Part shown: positions 52,062 through 64,000 of the stretch, piece by piece
How positions within the stretch are numbered: position 1 is the first letter of the stretch
Layout: each line of letters begins with the position of its first letter
Origin: Arenimonas sp. SCN 70-307
GTDB lineage: Bacteria; Pseudomonadota; Gammaproteobacteria; Xanthomonadales; Xanthomonadaceae
Direction: 5' to 3'
Assembly: GCF_001724815.1 (NCBI RefSeq)
Contig: NZ_MEDO01000014.1
Span: 62,001-126,000, forward strand
Length of the DNA stretch: 64,000 nt
Translations under genes and position numbers: made by a program
The notes under the pieces: generated by a model
What the model saw: the letters and a program-made list of their open reading frames with translations, nothing else
The model's database searches: none
Told to the model about the DNA's origin: nothing

Positions 52062-52628
52062 TCAGGTCTCCGGGGTCGGCTGCTGTGCGCTGGCGGGCGC
52101 ATTGCCGTTGAAGGGTTCGACGAGCGCCGCCGGCGCCGCCAGGAATTCGATTTCGGCCCGCGCCTCGGGCGGCAGGAAGCCGGCCATCCACTCGGCGCCG
52201 CGCTGCACCGTGGGCAGGAAGCGCGACTCGCTCCACCAGGCATCGCGCGGCACCGGCGTGAAGCCCAGCAGCAGCACCAGCACGCAGGCCAGCACCGCGC
52301 CGCGCGCCAGCCCGAAGCCGATGCCCAGCACGCGGTCGGTGGCCGACAGGCCGGTGTTGGCGATGAGCTTGCCGATGGCCCAGGTGGCCAGGCCGCCGAC
52401 CACGAGCGTGCCGAGGAACACGCTGGTGTAACCGAGGAACAGCCGCGCCGAGGGCGTCTCGACGAAGGCCATGGACTCGGCCGCGCGCGCGCCGAAGGCC
52501 ACGGCCAGCCAGAACGCGGCGATCCACACCGTGAGCGACAGCACTTCGACCACGAAGCCGCGCCACAAGCCGACGGCCATGGAGACCGCCAGCACCGTCA
52601 GCAGCGCGTAGTCGGCCCAGTTGAGCAT
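52062..52628 (-). CDS. cvpA: CvpA family protein
   Basis: WADYALLTVLAVSMAVGLWRGFVVEVLSL; upstream of purF. Confidence 0.92.
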   Translation of the reverse strand: MLNWADYALLTVLAVSMAVGLWRGFVVEVLSLTVWIAAFWLAVAFGARAAESMAFVETPSARLFLGYTSVFLGTLVVGGLATWAIGKLIANTGLSATDRVLGIGFGLARGAVLACVLVLLLGFTPVPRDAWWSESRFLPTVQRGAEWMAGFLPPEARAEIEFLAAPAALVEPFNGNAPASAQQPTPET

Positions 52629-52630
52629 GT

Positions 52631-53629
52631 TCAGGGGTGAGAGACGACGATCAGGTCGCGCAGGCCCAGCCTGGCGGCGACGCTGTCGCGCAGGCGCTCG
52701 GCGGCGGCGCGGTCGGCCTCGGGGCCGACGCGCACGCGCCAGACCGGGCCACGCTCGGTGTCCACGCGCTGGTGGAAGGCCACGAAACCGCTGGCGCGGG
52801 CGCGGTCGCGCAGCGCGCTGGCGTCGGACTCATTCGAGAAGGCGCCCAGCTGCACCGCGAAGCCGACGTTGGCGGCGGCGGCCGGCCGCGTCGGCGCCGC
52901 CGCCGGCGCCGCCTCGGCATCGAGCGCCATCACCACGGTGGGGCTGCCGGCGACGCGCTCGGCGCGCTGGCGCGCGGCTTCGGCAAGGGCACGCTCGGCA
53001 TACGGCCCGACGCGAACGCGCATGGCCGGCTTGCCGCCCACGTCCACCGACTCGCTGGTGACCGGCAGGCCGGCGGCGCGCAGCTTGTCGGCCAGGGCGC
53101 GGGCGTTGGCCAGGTTGGAGAAGCTGCCGACGTTGACGACGTAGCGGCCACCGCCGGCGCTGGCCGGCAGCGGCTGCGGCGCCGGGGCGGGCGTGGCCGC
53201 GACCGGCGCGGGCTCGGCCACGGGCGCAGGCACCGGAGCCGGCGGCGTGGATTCGCGCGCGATGGGCTGGCCGGTGGCGGCGTCCACCGCCTGCGGCGGC
53301 GCGCCTTCGTCGATCGGCTCCATCGGCAGCGCGTCCACGCGTGGCGCGACGTTGGCGCCGGCGTCCACGGTGGCCACGGCATTGGGGTCGTCGCTGGCCG
53401 GTGTCGGCGCGCCCAGCACCGGCTCGCCGGTGGTTTCGGGCCGCGGCAGCGCCAGCGGCAGTTCGCGGGTCTCGAAATCCTGGTCGGGCGCGTCGGGCAT
53501 GGACAGCGGCACCCGGGCGGCGTCCGGCGTGGTTTCGTCGGGGCCCTGCAGCAGCATCGGCAGGAAGATCATCGCCAGCGCCACCAGCACGGCGGCACCG
53601 ATCAGGCGCTGTTTCAGGGCGGAATCCAT
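52631..53629 (-). CDS. SPOR-domain protein (two SPOR-like repeats)
   Basis: LKQRLIGAAVLVALAMIFLPML TM; YVVNVGSFSNLANARALADKLRAAG and FAVQLGAFSNESDASALRDRARASG. Confidence 0.9.
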   Translation of the reverse strand: MDSALKQRLIGAAVLVALAMIFLPMLLQGPDETTPDAARVPLSMPDAPDQDFETRELPLALPRPETTGEPVLGAPTPASDDPNAVATVDAGANVAPRVDALPMEPIDEGAPPQAVDAATGQPIARESTPPAPVPAPVAEPAPVAATPAPAPQPLPASAGGGRYVVNVGSFSNLANARALADKLRAAGLPVTSESVDVGGKPAMRVRVGPYAERALAEAARQRAERVAGSPTVVMALDAEAAPAAAPTRPAAAANVGFAVQLGAFSNESDASALRDRARASGFVAFHQRVDTERGPVWRVRVGPEADRAAAERLRDSVAARLGLRDLIVVSHP

Positions 53630-53691
53630 CGGGGTTTCGGTCCGGCCGGAGGGGTGGCGCGAATTATAGCCGGTCTGCCCCTCGCGCCGGT

Positions 53692-54939
53692 TCAGCCGGC
53701 CGCCATCACCGCCGCCACGGTGTGGAAGGAACCGAACACCAGCACGCGCCCGCCGGGGCCGGCGGCAAGGGTGGCGGCGGCCAACGCCTCGGCCAGGCTG
53801 CGGTGCGGGTGCAGGATTTCGGCCGGCAGGTGCTCGGCCAGGCGCCGCGCCAGCTCGTCCACCGCCAGGCCGCGCGGGCCGGCGTCGGTGATCGGGCCCA
53901 GGTGCCAGGCGCGCAGCCAGGGCGCCAGCGGCGCGCAGATGCCGCCCAGGTCCTTGTCGCCCAGGGCGCTGAACACCGCCACGGTGGGCTTGGGATGGAG
54001 CTCGAGCCAGCGCGCCAGCTGGCGGGCCCCCTGCGGGTTGTGGGCCACGTCGAGCACGCGTTCGGGCGTGCCGGGAAGCACCTGCAGGCGGCCGGGCGCG
54101 CGCGCGCCGGCGACGCCGGCGCGGATCGCATCGTCAGGCACCGGCAGGTCGAGCGCGCGCAGGGCGGCGATGGCGGCGGCGGCGTTCTCGCGCTGGGCCG
54201 GGGCCGGCATGGCCGGGTCGGGCAGCTCGATGGCGTAGCCGGGCTCGCGCCAGCGCCAGCCGGCCTCGAGCGGGTCGATCAGGTAATCGGAATGGCCGCG
54301 GATGGCGAAGGCGCCGATCGCGTAGGCGCGCCGCAGCACCGACGAGGGCGGGTCCTTTTCGCCCAGCACGCAGGGCTTGCCGGCGCGCAGGATGCCGGCC
54401 TTCTCGGCGCCGATGCTCTCGCGGTCGGGGCCCAGGTAGTCCTGGTGGTCGAGATCGACCGTGGTGATCACCGCGCAGTCGGGGTCGACGATATTGGTGG
54501 CATCGAGGCGGCCGCCGAGGCCGACCTCGAGGATGGCCAGGTCCAGGCCCGCCTGTTCGAACAGCAGCAGCGCGGCGAGCGTGCCGTACTCGAAGAAGGT
54601 CAGCGGCGTGTCGCCGCGCGCGGCCTCGATGCGCTCGAAGGCCTGCACCAGCGCCGCGTCGTCCACCGGCTTGCCGTCGATGCGCACGCGCTCGTTGTAT
54701 CGCAGCAGGTGCGGCGAGGTGTAGGCGCCGGTGCGCAGGCCCGCCGCGCGGGCGATGGCCTCCAGGAAGGCCACGGTCGAGCCCTTGCCGTTGGTGCCGC
54801 CGACGGTGACGACCCGGCGCCCGGGCTTGCCGATGCCCAGCCGCCGGGCGACCGCGCCCACGCGCTCGAGCCCCATGTCGATCGACCGGGGATGGACCTG
54901 CTGCTGGTATTCCAGCCACTGCTCGAGGGTGCGCGCCAT
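53692..54939 (-). CDS. folC: Bifunctional folylpolyglutamate/dihydrofolate synthase
   Basis: VGGTNGKGSTVAFLEAI, YTSPHLLRYNERVRIDG, DVAHNPQGA. Confidence 0.95.
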   Translation of the reverse strand: MARTLEQWLEYQQQVHPRSIDMGLERVGAVARRLGIGKPGRRVVTVGGTNGKGSTVAFLEAIARAAGLRTGAYTSPHLLRYNERVRIDGKPVDDAALVQAFERIEAARGDTPLTFFEYGTLAALLLFEQAGLDLAILEVGLGGRLDATNIVDPDCAVITTVDLDHQDYLGPDRESIGAEKAGILRAGKPCVLGEKDPPSSVLRRAYAIGAFAIRGHSDYLIDPLEAGWRWREPGYAIELPDPAMPAPAQRENAAAAIAALRALDLPVPDDAIRAGVAGARAPGRLQVLPGTPERVLDVAHNPQGARQLARWLELHPKPTVAVFSALGDKDLGGICAPLAPWLRAWHLGPITDAGPRGLAVDELARRLAEHLPAEILHPHRSLAEALAAATLAAGPGGRVLVFGSFHTVAAVMAAG

Positions 54940-55018
54940 GGCGGCATTATCCGCCGCCGCCGCCCCGTCGCACAGTCGCGGTTTGGCCCCGGCATGCGAA
55001 CTGGCCTACCCTCCTGCC

Positions 55019-57687
<2,669 letters not shown>

Positions 57688-57691
<4 letters not shown>

Positions 57692-58335
57692 AGCGCCCGG
57701 TGCACCGCCTCGCCGAACAGCGGGGTGTGGTGCTGGCAGTCGTTGAGGCGCACCACTTCCAGCGCGTCCACGCTGGCACCCTCGAGCAGGTTGAGCGTGG
57801 TGGGTGCCTGGCGGAACGACCACAGCCGTGCCAGCGGCAGGCCCAGGATGCGGCACAGCAGCACGCGGTTGACCGCGTCGTGCGCCACCACCAGCAGCGT
57901 GTCGGCCTCGCCCAGGCCCTCGCAGGCGGCGGCGAAGGCCGGCCAGGCGCGTTCGAGCACCTGCCCCAGCGACTCGCCGCCGCCGGGCATCTGCACCGTG
58001 GCCGGTGATTCGCGCCAGGCGCGCAGGCGCTCGGGGTCGCGGGCGCGGATTTCCGAGGCCAGCAGGCCCTCCCAGTCGCCATGCGCGATTTCCGCCAGGC
58101 CCGGATCGAGCGTGAGCAGGCCGGCGCGCGACTCGCCGAGCGCGAGCTCGGCGGTGCGGCGCGCCCGCGACAGCGGCGAGGCCACCGCGCGGCTGATGGG
58201 CAGTTCGCGCAGGCGCTCGCCCAGCGCGCGCGCCTGGCCTTCGCCGGTTTCCGAGAGCGCGATGTCGCGCTGGCCCTGGTAGCGGCCTTCGGCGTTCCAC
58301 GGCGTCTCGCCGTGGCGGGCTAGCAGGATGCGCAT
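57688..58335 (-). CDS. Histidine phosphatase family protein
   Basis: MRILLARHGETPWNAEGRYQGQRDIALSETG. Confidence 0.93.
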
Positions 58336-59903
58336 CAGAGCTGCTCCATCGAGAGGATGCCGGGGATGCCGCGCAGCGACTGCAGCTGCGCCGGCGCCAC
58401 TTCGCGGTCGACCGTGATCGCCGCCACCGCGCCGCCGTCGCCGGTGGCGCCGAGCGAGAAGTTGACGATGTTCACGCCGGCCGCGCCCAGGTGCGAACCG
58501 ACCAGGCCGATGACGCCGGGCTTGTCCTCGTTGCGCATCAGCAGGATGTGCGCCTGCGGGTCGAAGTCGAGCTCGACGCCGTCCAGGCGCACCACGCGCG
58601 GACCGCGGTGCAGCGTGGCCTCGAGTTCGCGCACCTGGCCGGCGCCCTCGACGCGGATGCGCAGCAGGCGGTCGAAGCCGTCGCCGTCGCCGCCCAGGGT
58701 TTCGGCCACCTCGAGCCCGCGGGCGGCGGCCTCGTGCAGCGCGTTCACCGGCGTCACCCGGCCCGAGGCCGGGCCCAGCAGCGCGGCGACGAGCAGGCGC
58801 GTCAGCGGGCGGGTGTCCAGGCCCTCGGTGCGGCCGGCATAGGTGACGTGCAGCTTCACCGGCGCTGGCACCAGGCGCGCGGCCAGGCGGCCGAGCGCGG
58901 TCATCAGCGGCATCCACGGGCCCACTTCGCGCGCGGTCTCGGGCGTGAGCGGCGGCAGGTTGACGCAGCCGGCCACCGCGCCGGTGGCCACGAAGTCGAT
59001 GATCTGGCGAGCGAGGATGGTGCTCACCGCCTGCTGCGCCTCGCCGGTGCTGGCGCCCAGGTGCGGCGTGAGCACCAGGCGCGGATGGCCGCGCAGCGGC
59101 GACTCCTTGGGCAGTGGCTCGGTGGCGAAGGTGTCGAGCGCGGCGCCGGCCAGGTGGCCTTCGTCGAGCAGCTGCAGCAGCGCGGCCTCGTCGACCAGGC
59201 CGCCGCGGGCGGCGTTGATCAGGAAGGCGCCCTGCTTCATGCCGCGCAGGCGGGTTTCATCGAGGAGGTTGGTGGTGTCCTTGGTGCGCGGGATGTGCAG
59301 CGTGACGACATCCGCCCAGGCCAGCAGCTGCTCGAGCGCCATCAGCGGCACGCTGCCCTTGCCGGCGGCGGCGGCGGGCAGGAAGGGATCGTGCGCGGCC
59401 ACTTCCATGCCGATGCCCTGGGCCTTGCGCGCCACGGTGGCGCCGATGCGGCCCAGGCCGATCACGCCCAGTTTCTTGCCTTCGAGCTCGAAACCGGTGA
59501 GCCCGGCCTTGGGCCATTCACCGGCCTTCATGCCGGCGTCGGCGCGCGGTACGTGCCGGGCCAGCGCGAACAGCAGGGAGATGGCGTGTTCGGCGGCGGC
59601 GAGCGTGTTGCCGTCGGGCGCGTTCATCACCGCGATGCCGCGCGCGGTGGCGGCCTCGACGTCGATGGTGTCCACGCCGGCGCCGGCGCGGCCGATCACG
59701 CGCAGCTTGTCGGCCGCCGCCAGGGCCTCGGCCGGGACCTGGGTGGCCGAACGCACCAGCACGGCATCGAAGCCGGCCAGCCGCTGCGCCAGGACGGCGG
59801 GGTCCTTCACCGGCTCGCTCGTTTCCACCGCCCATCCCGCTTCGCGGAACAGGGCCAGTCCATCCTCATGGATGCCATCACAGGCCAACACGCGCATCGC
59901 CAC
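58335..59903 (-). CDS. serA: D-3-phosphoglycerate dehydrogenase
   Basis: 522 aa; KKLGVIGLGRIGATVARKAQG, NAARGGLVDEAALLQLL, C-terminal ACT domain (NEDKPGVIGLVGSHLG). Confidence 0.94.
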   Translation of the reverse strand: MAMRVLACDGIHEDGLALFREAGWAVETSEPVKDPAVLAQRLAGFDAVLVRSATQVPAEALAAADKLRVIGRAGAGVDTIDVEAATARGIAVMNAPDGNTLAAAEHAISLLFALARHVPRADAGMKAGEWPKAGLTGFELEGKKLGVIGLGRIGATVARKAQGIGMEVAAHDPFLPAAAAGKGSVPLMALEQLLAWADVVTLHIPRTKDTTNLLDETRLRGMKQGAFLINAARGGLVDEAALLQLLDEGHLAGAALDTFATEPLPKESPLRGHPRLVLTPHLGASTGEAQQAVSTILARQIIDFVATGAVAGCVNLPPLTPETAREVGPWMPLMTALGRLAARLVPAPVKLHVTYAGRTEGLDTRPLTRLLVAALLGPASGRVTPVNALHEAAARGLEVAETLGGDGDGFDRLLRIRVEGAGQVRELEATLHRGPRVVRLDGVELDFDPQAHILLMRNEDKPGVIGLVGSHLGAAGVNIVNFSLGATGDGGAVAAITVDREVAPAQLQSLRGIPGILSMEQL

Positions 59904-60323
59904 TCTCCTTCTACTCGACGGGGAGGGCCGGCCAGCCGCCCGGGCGGGCGGCCACGCCAGCCCCGGGTTCAGGCCCCGGACACGCCAACGGCCGCCGAAG
60001 CGGCGCGCTTGTACCCAAGGAGACCGACCGTCTGCCGCTGCGCCGGAACGCGGGCAAGGAAGCTCGCCGCCAACGGGCGCACGAACCGCGCGATTGCGCT
60101 GTGACCTTCAGAAAACCGATGCGGGACGACGCCACCGGCGTGACTGCGGGTCTGGAGACGGGGCTGCATGAGCATGGGAGTCCAGAGTCCTACGCCCCCA
60201 CGATACCGCGCGCCCGGAGCAAAGCCCAGCCCTTCACGCCCGGATTCCATGACCAATGGCCTACTCCCCCCCGCCCCAAAAGCCCTAGGCTCCGTGCTTC
60301 GCTTCCCGTCCCGAGACCCGCCC

Positions 60324-62420
60324 ATGACCTTCCGCGCCAAGCCCCTTGCCCTCGCCCTTTCGATTTCCTTCGCGCTGGCCGCCTGCCAGCCGGCCGCAGA
60401 CCAGGCCGCCACCGCGCCGGAAGCGCCGAAGCTGCAGGTTGATCTGTCGCAGGTCGCGCAGCAGCCGATCGCCTTCAACGCCGCCGACCTCGACACCTCG
60501 ATCGAGGCCTGCCAGGACTTCAACGGCTTCGTGAACTCCAAGTGGCTCGCCGCCAACCCGGTGCCGGGCGACCGCACGACCTGGGGCGCCTTCCCGGCGC
60601 TGGGCGAGCGCTCGCTGCAGGTGCAGCACGAGATCGCCAAGGCCGCCGCCGCCGGCAGCTGGCCGGCGGGCTCGATGGAGCAGAAGGTGGGCGACTTCTT
60701 CGCCTCGGGCATGGACGAAGCCGCGATCGAGGCCGCCGGCCTGTCGCCGATCCAGGCCGAGCTCGACGCCATCGCCGCGCTCACCGCCACCAGCGACATC
60801 CCGGGCTTCATCGGCGATGCCTACGCCAGCGGCCAGGGCATGCTCTTCAGCTTCTTCGCGATGGCCGACTACAACGACTCGACCACCAACATCGCCTACG
60901 CCGGCCAGGGCGGCCTGTCGCTGCCCGAGCGCGCCTATTACCTGGAAGACCGCGAGGACTACAAGCAGGCCCGCGCCGCCTTCCTCGACCACGTGACCAA
61001 GCTGCTGGTGCTGGCCGGCACCGACGAGGAAACCGCCAAGGCCCAGGCCCAGGTCGTGCTCGACTTCGAAACCCGCCTGGCCAAGGCCTCGCTCGGCCGC
61101 CTCGAGCTGCGCGACCCGGCCACCCGCTACAACCCGGTGACCCTGGCCGACGCCGACGCGATGACGCCGAACTTCAACTGGACGGCCTTCTTCGCCGACC
61201 TGGGCGTGGCCGCGCCGGAGAAGTTCTCGCTGGCCAACCCGAACTTCTTCAAGGAGTTCGACGCCATGCTCGCCGACGTGCCGCTCGAACAGTGGCAGAC
61301 CTGGCTGCGCTTCCGCGCCATCGACGGCGCCGCGCCCTACCTGAGCAAGGCCTTCGTCGAGCGCAACTTCGAGTTCTACGCCAAGACCCTGCGCGGCCAG
61401 CAGCAGCAGCAGGAGCGCTGGAAGCAGGTGCTGGGCGCGCTCAACGGCTCGATGGGCGAAGGTTTCGGCCAGCTGTACGTGGCCCAGGCCTTCCCGCCGG
61501 AGTCGAAGGCGAAGATGGAGGAGCTGGTGGCCAACCTGATGGCCGCGCTCAAGGTCCGGCTCGAGAACCTCGAGTGGATGAGCGAGGAAACCAAGGCCAA
61601 GGCGATCGAGAAGTGGTCGTCGTTCACGCCCAAGATCGGCTACCCGGACGTGTGGCGCGACTGGAGCGGCCTGGAGGTCAAGCGCGACAGCTACGCCGGC
61701 AACCTGATGGCGGCTGCGGCCTTCAACTACCGCTACATGCTCGACAAGATCGGCAAGCCGGTGGACCGCAACGAGTGGGGCATGAGCCCGCAGACGGTGA
61801 ACGCCTACTACCGCGCCACCGCCAACGAGATCGTGTTCCCGGCCGCCATCCTGCAGCCGCCGTTCTTCGACGTGAACGCCGACGACGCGCTCAACTACGG
61901 CGGCATCGGCGCGGTGATCGGCCACGAGATGCTGCACGGCTTCGACGACCAGGGCAGCAAGTTCGACGCGGCCGGCAACATGGCCAACTGGTGGACCGAC
62001 GAAGACCGCGCCAAGTTCGAGGCCGCCGCCACGAAGCTGGCCGACCAGTACAGCGGCTACGAGGCGCTGCCGGGCCTGTTCGTGAACGGCCGCCTGGGCC
62101 TGGGCGAGAACATCGCCGACCTCGGCGGCACCACGGTTGCCTACGACGCGCTCAAGCGCGCCCAGGGCGAGGGCTACACCGACCCGATGATCGACGGCTT
62201 CAGCCAGGACCAGCGCTTCTACATGAACTGGGCCACGGTCTGGCGCATCGCCTTCACCGAAGCCCAGCTCAAGCAGCAGCTGACGGTCGGCCCGCACTCG
62301 CCGGGCATGTTCCGCGCGATCGGCGCGCCCTCGAACCAGCCGGCCTTCGCCGCCGCCTTCGGCTGCAAGGAAGGCGACAAGATGGTGCGCTCGGGCGACG
62401 ACCGCGTCGTCATCTGGTGA
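60324..62420 (+). CDS. M13 family metallopeptidase, lipoprotein (copy 1)
   Basis: LSISFALAACQPA lipobox; VIGHEMLHGFDDQGSKFD; NAYYRATANEIVFPAAILQPPFF. Confidence 0.95.
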   Translation: MTFRAKPLALALSISFALAACQPAADQAATAPEAPKLQVDLSQVAQQPIAFNAADLDTSIEACQDFNGFVNSKWLAANPVPGDRTTWGAFPALGERSLQVQHEIAKAAAAGSWPAGSMEQKVGDFFASGMDEAAIEAAGLSPIQAELDAIAALTATSDIPGFIGDAYASGQGMLFSFFAMADYNDSTTNIAYAGQGGLSLPERAYYLEDREDYKQARAAFLDHVTKLLVLAGTDEETAKAQAQVVLDFETRLAKASLGRLELRDPATRYNPVTLADADAMTPNFNWTAFFADLGVAAPEKFSLANPNFFKEFDAMLADVPLEQWQTWLRFRAIDGAAPYLSKAFVERNFEFYAKTLRGQQQQQERWKQVLGALNGSMGEGFGQLYVAQAFPPESKAKMEELVANLMAALKVRLENLEWMSEETKAKAIEKWSSFTPKIGYPDVWRDWSGLEVKRDSYAGNLMAAAAFNYRYMLDKIGKPVDRNEWGMSPQTVNAYYRATANEIVFPAAILQPPFFDVNADDALNYGGIGAVIGHEMLHGFDDQGSKFDAAGNMANWWTDEDRAKFEAAATKLADQYSGYEALPGLFVNGRLGLGENIADLGGTTVAYDALKRAQGEGYTDPMIDGFSQDQRFYMNWATVWRIAFTEAQLKQQLTVGPHSPGMFRAIGAPSNQPAFAAAFGCKEGDKMVRSGDDRVVIW

Positions 62421-62430
62421 CCTGACCCAG

Positions 62431-62482
62431 GGGGTCGGAGGTGGTTTTGCACGGCAAAACCACCTCCGACCCCTACCTTTTT
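62431..62482. repeat. Perfect 20-bp REP-like palindrome with T-tract, also possible terminator
   Basis: GGGGTCGGAGGTGGTTTTGC-ACG-GCAAAACCACCTCCGACCCC followed by TACCTTTTT. Confidence 0.75.
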
Positions 62483-62494
62483 CCGGAGACCCCC

Positions 62495-64000
62495 ATGCCC
62501 TTCCGCACCCTCAAGCCCCTGACGCTGGCGCTCGCCGTCACCGTCGCCCTCGCCGCCTGCCAGAAGACCGAGGCGCCGGACGACGCCGCGGCGGCACCCG
62601 CCAAGCCGGCCGTGGACCTGGCCAGCCTCAGCATCCCCGCCATCTCGCTGCAGGCCAGCGACCTCGATCCCGGCATCCCGGCCTGCCAGGACTTCGACGG
62701 CTTCGTGAACTCCAAGTGGCTTGCCGCCAACCCGGTGCCGGCCGACCGCACCACCTGGGGCCCGTTCGTCGTGCTTGCCGAGCGCTCGCTGGAAATCCAG
62801 CGCAAGCTGGTCGAGAACCTCGCCGCGCAGACCGATGCCAGCGGCACCGCCAAGCTCATCGGCGACGTCTGGGCCACCGGCATGGACGAAGCCGCGGTGA
62901 ACGCCGCCGGCATCGCACCCATCCAGCCGCTGCTCGACCAGATCGCCGCGCTCGAGAGCCCGCAGCAGATCGCCGACTTCGTCGCCGCCAGCTATGCCAA
63001 GGGCCAGGGCTACCTGTTCGGCTTCGGCCCGCTGGCCGACTTCCAGGACTCGAGCACCAACATCGCCTACGCCACCCAGGCCGGCCTGGGCCTGCCCGAC
63101 CGCGACTACTACTTCGACGACAAGCACGCCGAAGTGCGCGCGGCCTATGTGAAGCACATCGCCAACGTGCTGCGACTGGCCGGCGCCGACGAGGCCACCG
63201 CCGCGGCCCAGGCCGGTGAAGTGATGGCCTTCGAGACCCGCCTGGCCAAGGTGTCGGCCTCGAGCGAGCAGCTCTCGCGCGACGTGTCGCTCTACTACAA
63301 CCCGGTGAGCGTGGCCGACGCCGACGCGCTGACGCCGAACTTCAAGTGGTCGGCCTTCTTCGCCGCCCAGGGCATCGAGGCGCCGGCGATGTTCTCGCTG
63401 GCCCAGCCCGACTTCCACAAGGAAGTGAGCGCCATGCTGGCCGACGTGCCGGCCGCCACCTGGCAGGCCTACCTGCGCTTCCAGACCATCGACGGCCTCT
63501 CGCCCTACCTGTCGGACGAGTTCGCGCAGGAGAACTTCGACTTCTACGGCAAGACCCTGCGCGGCCAGGCCGAGATGCAGCCGCGCTGGAAGCGCGTGCT
63601 CAACACCATCAACGGCCAGATGGGCGAGGCCCTGGGCAAGGAATACGTGGACGTCGCCTTCCCGCCCGAGGCCAAGGCGCGCATGCAGGAGCTGGTGGGC
63701 AACCTGTCGGAGGCCCTGAAGACGCGCATCGAGAACCTCGAGTGGATGGGCGCCGAGACCAAGGAGCAGGCGCTGGTGAAGTGGGCCGCGTTCACGCCCA
63801 AGATCGGCTACCCGGACAAGTGGCGCGACTGGAGCGGCCTGCAGACCGGGCGCGACAGCTTCGTGGCCAACCTGATGGCCGCCGGCGAGTTCAACCACCG
63901 GTTCAACCTGTCCAAGATCGGCCAGCCGGTGGACAAGACCGAGTGGGCCATGAGCCCGCAGACGGTGAACGCCTACTACAACCCGCTGGCCAACGAGATC
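62495..64000 (+). CDS. M13 family metallopeptidase, lipoprotein (copy 2), truncated by window edge
   Basis: LAVTVALAACQKT lipobox; same architecture and shared blocks (DFxGFVNSKWLAANPVP, MSPQTVNAYY) as copy 1. Confidence 0.94.
   Translation, partial: MPFRTLKPLTLALAVTVALAACQKTEAPDDAAAAPAKPAVDLASLSIPAISLQASDLDPGIPACQDFDGFVNSKWLAANPVPADRTTWGPFVVLAERSLEIQRKLVENLAAQTDASGTAKLIGDVWATGMDEAAVNAAGIAPIQPLLDQIAALESPQQIADFVAASYAKGQGYLFGFGPLADFQDSSTNIAYATQAGLGLPDRDYYFDDKHAEVRAAYVKHIANVLRLAGADEATAAAQAGEVMAFETRLAKVSASSEQLSRDVSLYYNPVSVADADALTPNFKWSAFFAAQGIEAPAMFSLAQPDFHKEVSAMLADVPAATWQAYLRFQTIDGLSPYLSDEFAQENFDFYGKTLRGQAEMQPRWKRVLNTINGQMGEALGKEYVDVAFPPEAKARMQELVGNLSEALKTRIENLEWMGAETKEQALVKWAAFTPKIGYPDKWRDWSGLQTGRDSFVANLMAAGEFNHRFNLSKIGQPVDKTEWAMSPQTVNAYYNPLANEI

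Overview
64 kb of very GC-rich, gene-dense bacterial chromosome. Gene content and codon usage suggest a Xanthomonadaceae/Lysobacteraceae-type gammaproteobacterium (inference). I support about 59 protein-coding genes, mostly housekeeping and metabolic: deaD, hutU/hutF/hutI, purF-cvpA-SPOR-folC, gltX, lpxH, serA, a LytS/LytTR two-component pair, c-di-GMP enzymes, a zinc-homeostasis block and tandem M13 peptidases. I see no tRNA, rRNA, CRISPR array, prophage or transposase. Most ORFs in the supplied track are antisense artefacts of high GC. Best candidates for something undescribed: (1) a 72-bp A/T-rich junction between a yaiI-like gene and an S4-domain gene, combining a 19-bp near-perfect inverted repeat with an 11-codon ORF whose stop overlaps the S4 start codon; (2) the ~350-bp intergenic region before yaiI, with two repeated C-rich motifs, a GAAA hairpin and a strong intrinsic terminator, a candidate sRNA or leader; (3) a divergent promoter with two Zur-box-like palindromes between a MerC-domain gene and a His-rich ZnuD-like TonB receptor, close to a Fur/Zur-family gene; (4) a VWA protein with four tandem ~95-aa domains; (5) an EAL + HD-GYP pair in which the HD-GYP has lost its HD dyad; (6) a CaiB/BaiF CoA-transferase translationally coupled to hutI; (7) REP-like palindromes. 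No database search was possible; family names come from motif recognition.
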